A DNA stretch of 64,000 nt from positions 1 to 64,000 of the forward strand of contig CARCZS010000001.1 of assembly GCA_948956705.1 (NCBI GenBank). Direction: 5' to 3'. The DNA is from an uncultured Phocaeicola sp. GTDB lineage: Bacteria > Bacteroidota > Bacteroidia > Bacteroidales > Bacteroidaceae. How positions within the stretch are numbered: the stretch's first letter is position 1; every line of letters begins with the position of its first letter. A model generated the notes under the pieces. That model made no database searches. It was not told where the DNA came from and saw only the letters and a program-made list of their open reading frames with translations. The position numbers and the translations under genes were made by a program. Shown in pieces: positions 9,636 through 18,365 of this stretch.

Positions 9636-9679
9636 TCCCCTTGAAAAATGATTGTTACAAGATAATTTAACAGCTAAAA

Positions 9680-10663
9680 ATGCAACAATATAAAAGACCG
9701 GAAGCTATAAAACGTATGAATGAGCTGGCGGGTAGCCGGAAGCCTTTCCTTTTTATTATAGATTATAAACAGCAGTGTTCCTTGATAGAGGAAATAAGTC
9801 GGATTGATTCTACCCGTTGCCGTTATAACTTTAATGGAGTGAAAAATGTGGATACTGTAACAGAAAGTTACAGTGGGCAGATAGACTGGAACTTTGTTCC
9901 AATGTCTTTGACAGACTACCGGCAGGCTTTTGAAATCGTAAAACGGAATATTCTGGCAGGTAACAGCTATCTCGCTAATTTGACTTGCAAGGTTCCTGTC
10001 AGTACTAATCTTACTTTGGAGGATGTGTTCCGGTACTCCAAAGCGCTTTATAGACTTTGGTTGAAAGATAAACTGGTCTGTTTCTCACCCGAAATTTTTG
10101 TTCGTATAGAAGATGGCGAGATAAAATCTTTCCCCATGAAAGGAACGATTGACGCTACCTTACCTAATGCGGAAAAACTGTTGATGGATGATTCTAAGGA
10201 AACTGCCGAACATGCTACCATTGTAGATCTGATTCGTAATGATTTGAGTATGGTGGCGGAACAGGTCAGGGTTGTCCGCTATCGTTATTGTGACCGGCTT
10301 GAAACCAATAAGGGACCTATCTTTCAGACAAGCTCCGAAATATGTGGTGTCTTGCCCGATGATTACCCATCGCATATAGGAGATATTATATTTCGTTTGT
10401 TACCAGCCGGTTCCATAACCGGAGCGCCCAAATCCAAGACGATGGATATTATTGAAGAAGCGGAAAATTATGAGCGTGGATTTTATACGGGCATAATGGG
10501 TTATTGTGACGGCAGGACTTTAGACAGTGCGGTGATGATCCGTTTTTTAGAACAGGAAGGAGAGAATCTTTATTATAAGGCGGGGGGAGGAATTACTTCA
10601 AAGAGTGATTTACAAAGTGAATATAATGAAATGATACAGAAGATTTATGTACCCATTTATTGA
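9680..10663 (+). CDS. pabB: Aminodeoxychorismate synthase component I
   Basis: A 327-residue chorismate-binding enzyme that aminates chorismate to 4-amino-4-deoxychorismate for folate synthesis. The C-terminal core has the family motifs: FPMKGTIDAT near residue 155, IVDLIRNDLSMV near 180, LLPAGSITGAPKSKTMDII near 250 and YYKAGGGITSKSDLQSEYNE near the end. It is shorter than stand-alone PabB of enterobacteria (about 450) because most of the N-terminal domain is missing, as in many short PabB forms. The pabC start lies 17 bases inside its 3' end. No glutaminase subunit (PabA) is in the window. Confidence 0.88.
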   Translation: MQQYKRPEAIKRMNELAGSRKPFLFIIDYKQQCSLIEEISRIDSTRCRYNFNGVKNVDTVTESYSGQIDWNFVPMSLTDYRQAFEIVKRNILAGNSYLANLTCKVPVSTNLTLEDVFRYSKALYRLWLKDKLVCFSPEIFVRIEDGEIKSFPMKGTIDATLPNAEKLLMDDSKETAEHATIVDLIRNDLSMVAEQVRVVRYRYCDRLETNKGPIFQTSSEICGVLPDDYPSHIGDIIFRLLPAGSITGAPKSKTMDIIEEAENYERGFYTGIMGYCDGRTLDSAVMIRFLEQEGENLYYKAGGGITSKSDLQSEYNEMIQKIYVPIY

Positions 10664-11240
10664 AACTATACGGATAGAACAAGGAAAAGCGTGTAATTTG
10701 TCTTATCATAATGAAAGACTGAACAATACCCTTCATCATTTCTGGCCGGACTGTGCCGGCATAGAATTAGGTGAATACCTGAAATTGACACCGGAGATGA
10801 ACGGAATGAAATGTAGGGTGATTTATGATGGAAGTGGAATAAAAGAAATTAGTTATGAAGCCTATCAGATGCGTCCGGTACATTCTTTGCAGTTGGTTTA
10901 TTCGGATGATATAGATTATACTTATAAAAGTACAGACAGGGAAGCTTTAAACCGGCTTTTTGCCTGCCGTGGAGAACGGGATGATATTTTAATTGTCAGA
11001 CGCGGACTGCTGACCGATACTTCCATAGCTAATATTGCCTTGTTTGATGGTAAGGATTGGTTCACACCTAAATTACCTTTGTTGAGAGGGACTTGCCGTA
11101 CAGCATTGATTGACAACGGAATTATAAAAGAAAAAGATATCCGGCCGGAAGAACTATCCTCTTATTCTTTTGTTAGGTTATTTAACGCTATGATTAAATG
11201 GGGAGCGTTGGAATTTTCTACCGGAACCATTTACGGATAA
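10647..11240 (+). CDS. pabC: Aminodeoxychorismate lyase, class IV aminotransferase family
   Basis: A 197-residue PLP enzyme of the branched-chain aminotransferase/lyase fold that releases 4-aminobenzoate and pyruvate. The candidate PLP lysine is Lys94 in DYTYKSTDREALNRLF. The C-terminal segment has DTSIANIALFDGKDWFTP and LLRGTCRTALID, typical of PabC. It is short compared with ~270-residue homologues but keeps both core regions. It overlaps pabB by 17 bases, so the two are translationally coupled and make consecutive folate-pathway steps. Confidence 0.82.
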   Translation: MYPFIETIRIEQGKACNLSYHNERLNNTLHHFWPDCAGIELGEYLKLTPEMNGMKCRVIYDGSGIKEISYEAYQMRPVHSLQLVYSDDIDYTYKSTDREALNRLFACRGERDDILIVRRGLLTDTSIANIALFDGKDWFTPKLPLLRGTCRTALIDNGIIKEKDIRPEELSSYSFVRLFNAMIKWGALEFSTGTIYG

Positions 11241-11272
11241 TAAGAAAGAAGGTGGAATTTTGAAGATTTTTG

Positions 11273-11302
11273 TTTGTTTCCTTAAATAATTTGCTATATT
11301 TG
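11273..11302 (+). promoter_or_regulatory. Bacteroides-type promoter for the 380-residue gene
   Basis: TTTG (11273-11276) and TATATTTG (11295-11302) are separated by 18 bases, close to the Bacteroides -33/-7 spacing. The start codon follows 27 bases later. Confidence 0.7.
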
Positions 11303-11329
11303 CAAAAAAAATATAAATATAGGTAGGGT

Positions 11330-12472
11330 ATGAGATTGCGGACAGTTGCCAAGTTGGGTATGGTGCTATCAGTGGTATTGTTTTGTACGGCTGTGGGCTT
11401 TTACGGCTTTGCTAAATTAAGCCTGACGGATAAGAGTCGTGAGATCAATCTCTTCTCACTTGTACCGGCTGATTGCATCGGTGTGTTGGAGAGTGATAAT
11501 ATTAATTATTTTCTGAATGAATTTCCTCAATTGAACTATTCTGAAGAACTGGGTAATTTCCAGTTTCCCGGTTTGTTTAATTATGTGTTGGGAGGTTTGA
11601 ACGAATATACCACTAACACTGCTCATGGTCTGAGCAGTAAGATGAGCCGGGTGGTGGTCAGTTTCCATTCTCCGGGTACTCCGCGTGACCAGGTGGTATA
11701 TTTCCGTATGGGGGCTGATGATAAGGAAACATTGGGAGATATGTTGTTAGAGAGAACTCCGGGAAGTTTTTCACCTAAAAAAGAGAAATACAGAGGAAAA
11801 ACTATAGCAGTCTATCCATTGGGCAATAATGATTTTCTAGCTGTCTATAGCGAGGCGGGATTCTATGTGGTGAGTTATCAGAAGAGTTTGATAGAGAAAG
11901 TGATTGATGCGCGTGAGGATGAAGAGAAAGCATTGAGTAATGATCCCGTGTTTGCCAAAGCGATGCAGAAAAAGAAAACGCATAACTTCCTGACTTTATA
12001 CGGACGTACACCGTCTATGCCTTTCTTGCAGGATAACAGTGGCTGTTGGAGTGAGTTTGACTTTCACATGAACAGTGATGTGGTGTACCTCACCGGAGAT
12101 ACTTTTATGCCTGATTCATGCGGCTGTGTGAACCAGATGGCCGAAAAATTGAAGAATATTCCGGATATAAGGGAAGATAGTTTGATTATTTCTGCTGATA
12201 AAGATTCCATGGCAAATTATATGGAAGAGGCCTACGAAAGAAATAGCAGGACATTGTTCAATGAATGTGTAGCCAATCTTTCACGTGATGCAGCCTTTAT
12301 GCTTGTGGCGGACATGAACAAGATTTCCCGCAACCCGGAACGTTTCGAGCCTTATTTGCCGGCATTTCTGTTGGAGAATGCTCCTTTATTCCATTCGTTT
12401 ATTCTTTCAACCCAATTGTCGGTTGTGAACGACCGGCTTTCCCATATCATGGTACTGACATATAAGGATTAG
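11330..12472 (+). CDS. Membrane-anchored protein of unknown function (DUF3352-like)
   Basis: A 380-residue protein with one N-terminal membrane segment (residues ~8-28, LGMVLSVVLFCTAVGFYGFA) and a large extracytoplasmic domain. The opening LFSLVPADCIGVLESDN and the alternation of short strands with charged loops resemble the DUF3352 group, but this is a weak match by eye. It has its own promoter and converges with the MFS gene, overlapping its 3' end by four bases. I do not recognise a function. Confidence 0.6.
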   Translation: MRLRTVAKLGMVLSVVLFCTAVGFYGFAKLSLTDKSREINLFSLVPADCIGVLESDNINYFLNEFPQLNYSEELGNFQFPGLFNYVLGGLNEYTTNTAHGLSSKMSRVVVSFHSPGTPRDQVVYFRMGADDKETLGDMLLERTPGSFSPKKEKYRGKTIAVYPLGNNDFLAVYSEAGFYVVSYQKSLIEKVIDAREDEEKALSNDPVFAKAMQKKKTHNFLTLYGRTPSMPFLQDNSGCWSEFDFHMNSDVVYLTGDTFMPDSCGCVNQMAEKLKNIPDIREDSLIISADKDSMANYMEEAYERNSRTLFNECVANLSRDAAFMLVADMNKISRNPERFEPYLPAFLLENAPLFHSFILSTQLSVVNDRLSHIMVLTYKD

Positions 12473-13665
12473 CGCAACTTATGTCGGTGGAAGTGGGGAG
12501 CCACTTTGCTTCTAAAATAAAATAACGAAATAACAGTGAGTGCGGCTCCGAATAGATAGGCCATCTTGAAGGTGGCTATTTCTGCTATATATCCGCCCAA
12601 TAACATGCCGGCGCCTATACCTACATCCCACGAAGTCAAGTAGGTACTGGTTGCCGTACCACGCTGGTTGTTGGGGGCCAAGTTCACAAACAGCGTGTTA
12701 TAGGCAGGGAACATGGTTCCAAACCCAATACCTAGTAAAAGAGCTATGGTGAACAGAAAATAAGTGGTCCATTGCAGACTCCATGTTGTCAGCCATCCGC
12801 ATGAACTCAAACCGAAGAAACAGAAGCAGACCAGATACAGGCCGGCTTCAATAACTTGAGTAACCATTCCCCGGTCTACCAGGCGTCCGGAGAAAAGACG
12901 GGAAACTGCCATTCCCAACGCCATGAAGGTGAAGAAGAAACCGGTGGATGACTGGATACCTATTTGCTTGGCATACATTGCAACGTAATTGGTGGTCATG
13001 CCATAAGGGATGGATAGTAATAACAGACTGAAACCTGCCGGTATTCCTTTAAGCAAAATAAAGCGGTCCAATGATATCGGTTCTCGTTTTACAGGAGGTT
13101 TGTAGGTGGTCTTTACCAATGAGGCGCATAGAAATCCTATCAGGCAGGAACCTAATGAGCAACAGAAGATAAGCGTATAGTCTGCTCCTGCATCATGTAG
13201 GAAGAGTCCGGTCATCGGTCCGATGGACATGGCTATATTGTTTGCCAGCCCATAATATCCTAATCCTTCCCCACGACGTGAAGAAGGCATGATATCAATG
13301 ACAATGGTATTTCCGCTGACTGTCACCATGCCGAATGATACTCCGTGTATAATGCGGAATAAAATAAATAAGGTTAGTGTTCCTGCAATGAGATATCCTC
13401 CGAAGATGGCGGTAAAAGTGAAATAAGCCAACAGATAAAGTGGTTTGCGGGCAAATGTATCTAACAGATAGCCGGAAAAGGGGCGTATGCACAGGGCGGC
13501 AATGGTGTAACAGGAAAGTACGGCCCCTATGGTTGTTTTGTTGGCGTCAAAAACTTCTGCCAGATAGAAAGGCAATACAGGCATCAGTAACCAGAATCCA
13601 AAGAATAATAGAAAATTGGCTGCCAGTATTTCTATATAATTTTTGGTAATCAGCTTGTCCTTCAT
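12469..13665 (-). CDS. Major facilitator superfamily transporter
   Basis: A 398-residue inner-membrane transporter with about twelve membrane helices. The inter-helix motif around residue 70 (RPFSGYLLDTFARKPLY) and its counterpart in the second half (RLFSGRLVDRGM) are the repeated MFS loop signature. IVIDIMPSSRRGEGLGYYG resembles drug or sugar-efflux MFS proteins. The substrate is not evident. The ATG at 13663-13665 is preferred over a TTG two codons upstream. It faces away from pheS across an octamer-repeat palindrome. Confidence 0.85.
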   Translation of the reverse strand: MKDKLITKNYIEILAANFLLFFGFWLLMPVLPFYLAEVFDANKTTIGAVLSCYTIAALCIRPFSGYLLDTFARKPLYLLAYFTFTAIFGGYLIAGTLTLFILFRIIHGVSFGMVTVSGNTIVIDIMPSSRRGEGLGYYGLANNIAMSIGPMTGLFLHDAGADYTLIFCCSLGSCLIGFLCASLVKTTYKPPVKREPISLDRFILLKGIPAGFSLLLLSIPYGMTTNYVAMYAKQIGIQSSTGFFFTFMALGMAVSRLFSGRLVDRGMVTQVIEAGLYLVCFCFFGLSSCGWLTTWSLQWTTYFLFTIALLLGIGFGTMFPAYNTLFVNLAPNNQRGTATSTYLTSWDVGIGAGMLLGGYIAEIATFKMAYLFGAALTVISLFYFRSKVAPHFHRHKLR

Positions 13666-13677
13666 AAGCAATAATGT

Positions 13678-13794
13678 GCTAATATGTCAATGTATCAATA
13701 TGCTAATGTGGCAATATGTTAATATGCCAATTGACCGCGTTCTATTCCGCATGGCAATTGGCATATCAGCACATGGTCACATTGACACATTATT
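13678..13794. repeat. Palindromic intergenic repeat built of octamers, copy A
   Basis: Seven consecutive octamers of the form GNYRRTRT run from 13678 to 13733 (for example GCTAATAT, GTCAATGT, GGCAATAT, GCCAATTG). A 21-base centre contains CCGCG and CGCATGG. Then complementary-sense octamers run from CAATTGGC (13755-13762) to 13794. The arms can fold back on each other, most perfectly at GCCAATTG/CAATTGGC. The repeat reaches the stop codon of pheS. Copy B is at 22452-22545. Confidence 0.75.
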
Positions 13795-14827
13795 AATTGG
13801 CTGCTTCGAATTCTTTCAGGAAGCGGGTATCGTTTTCAGAGAATAATCGTAAGTCGTTTACACGATATTTCAAGTTGGTAATGCGTTCAATACCCATACC
13901 TAGCGCATAGCCTGAGTAAACTTTGCTGTCAATGCCGTTGGCTTCCAATACATTCGGATCCACCATACCACATCCCAGAATTTCCACCCAGCCTGTGCCT
14001 TTACAGAACGGACAACCTTTTCCGCCGCAAATATTACAACTGATATCCATTTCGGCACTTGGTTCGGTGAACGGGAAATAGGACGGACGCAGACGGATTT
14101 GAGTATCTTCGCCGAACATTTCTTTGGCAAACAACAGCAATACCTGCTTCAAATCAGTGAATGATACATTCTTGTCAATGTAGAGTGCTTCCACTTGATG
14201 GAAGAATGCATGGGCACGATAACTGATCGCTTCATTGCGGTATACACGTCCCGGACAGATGATGCGGATAGGAGGTTGCGAATGTTCCATAGCTCTTGCC
14301 TGTACGGAAGAGGTGTGAGTGCGAAGTACGATGTTCTTTTTCACATCTTCCTGATTGGCTTCGATGAAGAAAGTATCTTGCATATCACGTGCAGGATGGT
14401 CTTCGGCAAAATTCATGGCAGTGAATACGTGCAAGTCGTCTTCTATTTCGGGACCGTCGGCAATACTGAAGCCCAGCCGATGGAATATATCAATGATTTC
14501 ATTCTTTACAATGCTCAGCGGGTGACGTGTTCCCAGTTCGATGGGATAAGCCGTACGGGTAAGATCCATTTCGGCTGCGCTGTTATCTTGGGTTTCGAAA
14601 GCTTCTTTCAATGAGGCGATACGCTCCTGAGCCTTGTTCTTCAGCTCGTTCAGTTTCATACCCACCTCTTTTTTCTGCTCGGCAGGTACGTTGCGGAAGT
14701 CTGCCATCAACTCATTAATCGCTCCTTTTTTGCTAAGATATTTAATGCGCAAGGCTTCCAATTCTTCCGCATTGGCTGCTTGCAAGCCTTCAATTTCCTG
14801 AAGTAATTGTTCTATTTTAGCTAACAT
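13793..14827 (-). CDS. pheS: Phenylalanine-tRNA ligase alpha subunit
   Basis: A 344-residue catalytic subunit of the class II (alpha-beta)2 enzyme that charges tRNA-Phe. A coiled-coil N-terminal region (residues 1-90) precedes the catalytic core: RTHTSSVQARAM, motif 2 (CPGRVYRNEAISYRAHAFFH), the phenylalanine-pocket region GWVEILGCGMV and motif 3 (YALGMGIERIT). The ATG at 14825-14827 is chosen because a -7 box (TAACTTTG on the minus strand, 14855-14862) overlaps the longer in-frame start at 14857, and an A/G-rich leader precedes 14827. The beta subunit (pheT) is not in this window. Confidence 0.95.
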   Translation of the reverse strand: MLAKIEQLLQEIEGLQAANAEELEALRIKYLSKKGAINELMADFRNVPAEQKKEVGMKLNELKNKAQERIASLKEAFETQDNSAAEMDLTRTAYPIELGTRHPLSIVKNEIIDIFHRLGFSIADGPEIEDDLHVFTAMNFAEDHPARDMQDTFFIEANQEDVKKNIVLRTHTSSVQARAMEHSQPPIRIICPGRVYRNEAISYRAHAFFHQVEALYIDKNVSFTDLKQVLLLFAKEMFGEDTQIRLRPSYFPFTEPSAEMDISCNICGGKGCPFCKGTGWVEILGCGMVDPNVLEANGIDSKVYSGYALGMGIERITNLKYRVNDLRLFSENDTRFLKEFEAAN

Positions 14828-14881
14828 AGTTTCTTCTTTATTTTTTAATGACCGCAAAGTTAGCGAATTAAACCCATATAT

Positions 14882-14913
14882 TTTGCTGAAAACTAAAAAA
14901 AACGATATTTTTG
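14882..14913 (+). promoter_or_regulatory. Promoter for the DUF4348-murB operon
   Basis: TTTG (14882-14885) and TATTTTTG (14906-14913) are spaced by 20 bases, matching the Bacteroides sigma-ABfr layout. The start codon is at 14939. It fires divergently from the pheS promoter. Confidence 0.7.
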
Positions 14914-14938
14914 CATCGATTTTTTCTAAATATAGAAA

Positions 14939-15799
14939 ATGAGAAAACTTATAATCGGAGTTTGTCTGCTTATGCTGATAAGCTCCTGTGGAGGTGGGAA
15001 AAAGAAAATGGACCCCTTCGAGACGCTTACTGAGGAGATTGATTCGCTGACTGCAACCCCGGACACAACAGAAGCGATGGCTGTGGTAGAGGAAGAACCA
15101 ATGGTTCCCGCTACGGCCGACGAAAGTTTTGCCGACTTTTTCTACAATTTTGCCAGTGATGAAAAATTACAATTGTCACGCATCGTGTTCCCTTTGCCGT
15201 ATTATACAATGGAAAAGAAAGAGCACATTGAAAAGGAGCAATGGAAACACGATCCTTTATTCAGCCGGCAGGATGCCTATACAGTTCTGTTCGATAAGGC
15301 GGAAGACATGGAAATGGAGAAAGATACGGGTCTAACCAGTGTCAAGATAGAATGGATTTACTTGAAGAAGGGAAAAATCAAGCGGTACTATTTTGAGCGG
15401 CTGAAGGGGCTGTGGAAACTGGAAGCCATAGATTTTGCGGATATGCCGAGAGAGGATACCGGTAAGGAGGACTTCTTTGAGTTTTATGAACGTTTTGCCA
15501 ATGATTCTGTTTTCCAGTTGTCTCGTTTGCACGAACCGTTGAAGTTTGTGACCGCTGATCCCGAAGACGAGTTTCAGATACTGGAAACGACTTTGGAGGC
15601 CGGGCAATGGTTCGCATTCCAGCCTGTATTGCCTCGTGAGAATCTGACTAATGTAAACTATGGCCAGAACGAGAATGTGCATTCCAATACGAAGGTGATT
15701 GAAATGAAAGGTTTTGGCAATGGATTTAATAATACGCTCTATTTTGAACGGCGCCACGGTCTGTGGAAACTGATGCAGTTTGAGGATCTGAGCGATTGA
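14939..15799 (+). CDS. DUF4348-type lipoprotein
   Basis: A 286-residue lipoprotein with lipobox cysteine about residue 17 (LISSCGGG), a glutamate-rich linker to about residue 60, then two similar halves. Each half has a DESFADFFYNFASDEKLQLSR-like start (second copy EDFFEFYERFANDSVFQLSR) and an end such as YYFERLKGLWKLEAIDF or LYFERRHGLWKLMQFED. The internal duplication and sequence fit the Bacteroidales DUF4348 family, whose role is unknown. It is followed by murB after 11 bases, so it may act in the envelope. Confidence 0.72.
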   Translation: MRKLIIGVCLLMLISSCGGGKKKMDPFETLTEEIDSLTATPDTTEAMAVVEEEPMVPATADESFADFFYNFASDEKLQLSRIVFPLPYYTMEKKEHIEKEQWKHDPLFSRQDAYTVLFDKAEDMEMEKDTGLTSVKIEWIYLKKGKIKRYYFERLKGLWKLEAIDFADMPREDTGKEDFFEFYERFANDSVFQLSRLHEPLKFVTADPEDEFQILETTLEAGQWFAFQPVLPRENLTNVNYGQNENVHSNTKVIEMKGFGNGFNNTLYFERRHGLWKLMQFEDLSD

Positions 15800-15810
15800 T
15801 TTGATTGTAA

Positions 15811-16824
15811 ATGAAGGAAATAAAAGACTACTCTCTGTTGCCTCATAATACATTTGGTATGGATGTGAAGGCATCTTTGTTTGTGGAATATGAATCGGTG
15901 ACAGAGCTGCAATCCATCTTGTCGGATAAAAAACTGATGGCCGGTAACTGGTTGCATATTGGCGGAGGAAGCAATCTGCTTTTTAAAGGTGATTATGCGG
16001 GAACTGTCCTGCATTCGGCTATCCGGGGGTATGAGGTGGTTGCTGAAAACGAACAGGAAATAGAGGTAAGGGCAGGAGCCGGTGAGGTGTGGGATGATTT
16101 TGTGGCATATACCGTGAAAAACAGTTGGTATGGTGCTGAAAATCTGTCATTGATTCCCGGTGAAGTGGGTGCTTCTGCCGTTCAGAATATCGGTGCGTAT
16201 GGTGTTGAGGCAAAAGATTTGATTGTAAGTGTGGAAACCGTCGAGGTGGAAACCGGCAGGAAACGGATTTTTACCAAAGAGGAATGCCGTTATGCTTATC
16301 GTGAAAGCATTTTCAAGAAAGATTTGAAAGGTAAATATATAGTGACTTACGTCACCTATCGTTTAAGTAAACAGCCGGTTTTTAATCTGGAGTATGGAAA
16401 TGTGCGTGGCGAATTGGAAAAGCGAGGAGGTGAGGTGGCATTGGAGAATGTAAGGAAGGTGATTATTGCCGTGCGTGAAGCCAAGTTGCCCGATCCCCGG
16501 GTGCAGGGAAATGCCGGAAGTTTCTTTATGAATCCGATTGTTCCACGCAGGCAGTTTGAAATAGTACAGCAACAGTATCCTGATATGCCACATTATGAGG
16601 TGGATGGCAATAGGGTGAAGATTCCTGCTGCATGGATGATAGACCGTTGCGGCTGGAAAGGCAAACAAATAGGACGCGCGGGTGTTCATTCTAAACAGGC
16701 ATTGGTCTTGGTGAACTGTGGGGGCGCTACGGGAGATGAAGTGATTGCTCTTGCCAGACGGATACAGGAGTCTGTGCTTCAAAAGTTCGGGGTGGCTATC
16801 TCTCCCGAAGTGAATTTTATATAA
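15811..16824 (+). CDS. murB: UDP-N-acetylenolpyruvoylglucosamine reductase
   Basis: A 337-residue FAD-dependent cytoplasmic enzyme that reduces enolpyruvyl-UDP-GlcNAc to UDP-MurNAc, the second committed step of peptidoglycan synthesis. FAD-binding motifs are GGGSNLLF (near residue 51) and [20 protein letters not shown] (near 110). The proton-donor serine lies in [10 protein letters not shown] and the catalytic glutamate in the C-terminal SPEVNFI. The long form with Tyr-containing insertion resembles the E. coli type. It lies in an apparent operon between the DUF4348 lipoprotein and an MBL-fold hydrolase. Confidence 0.95.
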   Translation: MKEIKDYSLLPHNTFGMDVKASLFVEYESVTELQSILSDKKLMAGNWLHIGGGSNLLFKGDYAGTVLHSAIRGYEVVAENEQEIEVRAGAGEVWDDFVAYTVKNSWYGAENLSLIPGEVGASAVQNIGAYGVEAKDLIVSVETVEVETGRKRIFTKEECRYAYRESIFKKDLKGKYIVTYVTYRLSKQPVFNLEYGNVRGELEKRGGEVALENVRKVIIAVREAKLPDPRVQGNAGSFFMNPIVPRRQFEIVQQQYPDMPHYEVDGNRVKIPAAWMIDRCGWKGKQIGRAGVHSKQALVLVNCGGATGDEVIALARRIQESVLQKFGVAISPEVNFI

Positions 16825-16832
16825 GGTATGAT

Positions 16833-17609
16833 ATGAAGATTACAATACTAGGCAGCGGAACGTCTACGGGAGTACCCGAAATAGGGTGCAAATGTCCGGT
16901 ATGCACCAGCAGCGATCCCCGGGACAACCGTTTGCGTTGTTCGGGACTGGTAGAAACGGAAGGGCTCCGGATTCTAATAGATTGCGGTCCCGATTTCCGT
17001 GAACAGATGATACGGTTGAACGATTTCAAGCCGTTGGACGGCGTTTTGATTACTCACGAACACTATGACCATGTAGGAGGCTTGGATGATTTGCGTCCTT
17101 TCTGTCGTTTTCGCGATGTGCCGGTTTATGCCGAACAATATACGGCAGAGCGTTTACGCCAGCGTATTCCTTATTGTTTTGCCGAACATCTTTATCCGGG
17201 AGTTCCCCGTATTACATTAGAGGAAATTGTTCCCGATTCTCCTTTTATTATCGGCAATCCCGAAGGAAACAAAGTAGAGGTGACACCTCTTCGGGTAATG
17301 CACGGCAAACTGCCCATTTTGGGATACCGTATCGGCCGGATGGCATGGATTACCGATATGTTGACGATGCCTGGGGCTGAATATGATTTGCTGCAAGGAC
17401 TGGATGTGTTGGTAATGAATGCATTGCGTCCTCAGCCTCACCATACCCACCAGAATTTGAAGGAGGCTTTGGACAATGCACAAAGAATAGGAGCCGGGGA
17501 AACCTATTTTATTCACATGAGTCATCATATAGGATTACATGCTGATGCTGAACGGTTATTGCCGCCGCATGTGCATTTTGCATACGATGGAATGAAAATT
17601 TGTTTATAA
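16833..17609 (+). CDS. MBL-fold metallohydrolase, PhnP-like
   Basis: A 258-residue metallo-beta-lactamase-fold hydrolase. It begins ITILGSGTSTGVPEIGCKCPVC, with a Cys cluster (CKCPVC) like the zinc site of PhnP-type phosphodiesterases. The metal motif is THEHYDHVGGLDD (near residue 73), followed by MHGKLPILGYR, ITDM and FIHMSHHIG. PhnP itself opens cyclic ribose phosphates, but in Bacteroidales such genes are not tied to phosphonate loci, and none is here. It starts 8 bases after murB. Its stop overlaps the convergent nth gene by six bases. Confidence 0.8.
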   Translation: MKITILGSGTSTGVPEIGCKCPVCTSSDPRDNRLRCSGLVETEGLRILIDCGPDFREQMIRLNDFKPLDGVLITHEHYDHVGGLDDLRPFCRFRDVPVYAEQYTAERLRQRIPYCFAEHLYPGVPRITLEEIVPDSPFIIGNPEGNKVEVTPLRVMHGKLPILGYRIGRMAWITDMLTMPGAEYDLLQGLDVLVMNALRPQPHHTHQNLKEALDNAQRIGAGETYFIHMSHHIGLHADAERLLPPHVHFAYDGMKICL

Positions 17610-18248
17610 AGCCGGCTTCAACGAATACCGGCACAATCCGTTCAACCCGCATTCCGAACATTTCGGTGTCCGTGCCACACAAACATATCTTCCGTGTAAA
17701 ATAAGCCAATGATGTGCGGTGGGCACAATCTCCTTCGGAATATACTTCATCAGATATTTCTCGGTAGCCAGCGGTGTGGTGCAGGTTTGAGGAACCAGCC
17801 CGATGCGGTGGCTCACGCGGAACACATGTGTATCTACCGCCATGGCCGCTTTATTGAATACTACACTTTGGATGACGTTGGCTGTCTTGCGTCCCACTCC
17901 CGGCAGTTTGACCAGTTCTTCCAATGTTCCCGGTACTTCGCTATGAAAATCTTTCACCAGCATTTGCGCCATGCCCACCAGGTGTTTTGCCTTGTTGTTG
18001 GGATAACTTACACTCCGTATGTATTCATAAATCACTTCCGGCGTCGAAGCGGCCAATGCCTCAGGAGTCGGGAAATCCCGGTAAAGAGGAGGGGTGATCA
18101 TATTTACCCGTTTGTCCGTGCATTGTGCACTCAGGATAACAGCTATCAATAACTCGAATGGGTTATTGTAATGAAGTTCGGTTTCGGCAACAGGCATCGC
18201 TTCTTGAAAATAAGCGATCACCTTGTTATAAAGTTCTTGTTTTTTCAT
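17604..18248 (-). CDS. nth: Endonuclease III
   Basis: A 214-residue base-excision-repair DNA glycosylase/AP lyase for oxidised pyrimidines. The helix-hairpin-helix LPGVGRKTANVI carries the catalytic lysine, and AVDTHVFRVSHRIGL carries the catalytic aspartate. The C-terminal four-cysteine loop CVARTPKCSECGLNGLC fits the C-x6-C-x2-C-x5-C pattern for a 4Fe-4S cluster. Length is normal. Confidence 0.95.
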   Translation of the reverse strand: MKKQELYNKVIAYFQEAMPVAETELHYNNPFELLIAVILSAQCTDKRVNMITPPLYRDFPTPEALAASTPEVIYEYIRSVSYPNNKAKHLVGMAQMLVKDFHSEVPGTLEELVKLPGVGRKTANVIQSVVFNKAAMAVDTHVFRVSHRIGLVPQTCTTPLATEKYLMKYIPKEIVPTAHHWLILHGRYVCVARTPKCSECGLNGLCRYSLKPAL

Positions 18249-18316
18249 CTTACCTTCTTTTTTCGGTTACAAATATAATTGATAAATCAATAGGGTAGAA
18301 TTATTCGGGCAATTCA

Positions 18317-18347
18317 TTTGTTTAGTTGAGTAAACTTCTTATATTTG
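18317..18347 (+). promoter_or_regulatory. Promoter of the citrulline/arginine operon
   Basis: TTTG (18317-18320) and TATATTTG (18340-18347) lie 19 bases apart. The -7 box overlaps an in-frame ATG at 18345, so that ATG is upstream of the transcription start and the gene must begin at 18366. Confidence 0.75.
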
Positions 18348-18365
18348 CATAAATATATTAGATTT

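Larger units (their letters stand above)
9339..9679. other. 341-base gap between the glycan locus and pabB
   Basis: No gene is seen. An inverted repeat pairs TGATTTTCT (9394-9402) with AGAAAATCA (9435-9443). A second, terminator-like hairpin lies at 9484-9524, and the pabB promoter is at about 9628-9635. The gap separates the accessory glycan operon from core metabolism genes. Confidence 0.7.

Noticed and set aside
18345..18365. Upstream ATG for the deiminase-like gene
   Set aside because: It overlaps the -7 promoter box, so it is not expected to be in the mRNA.
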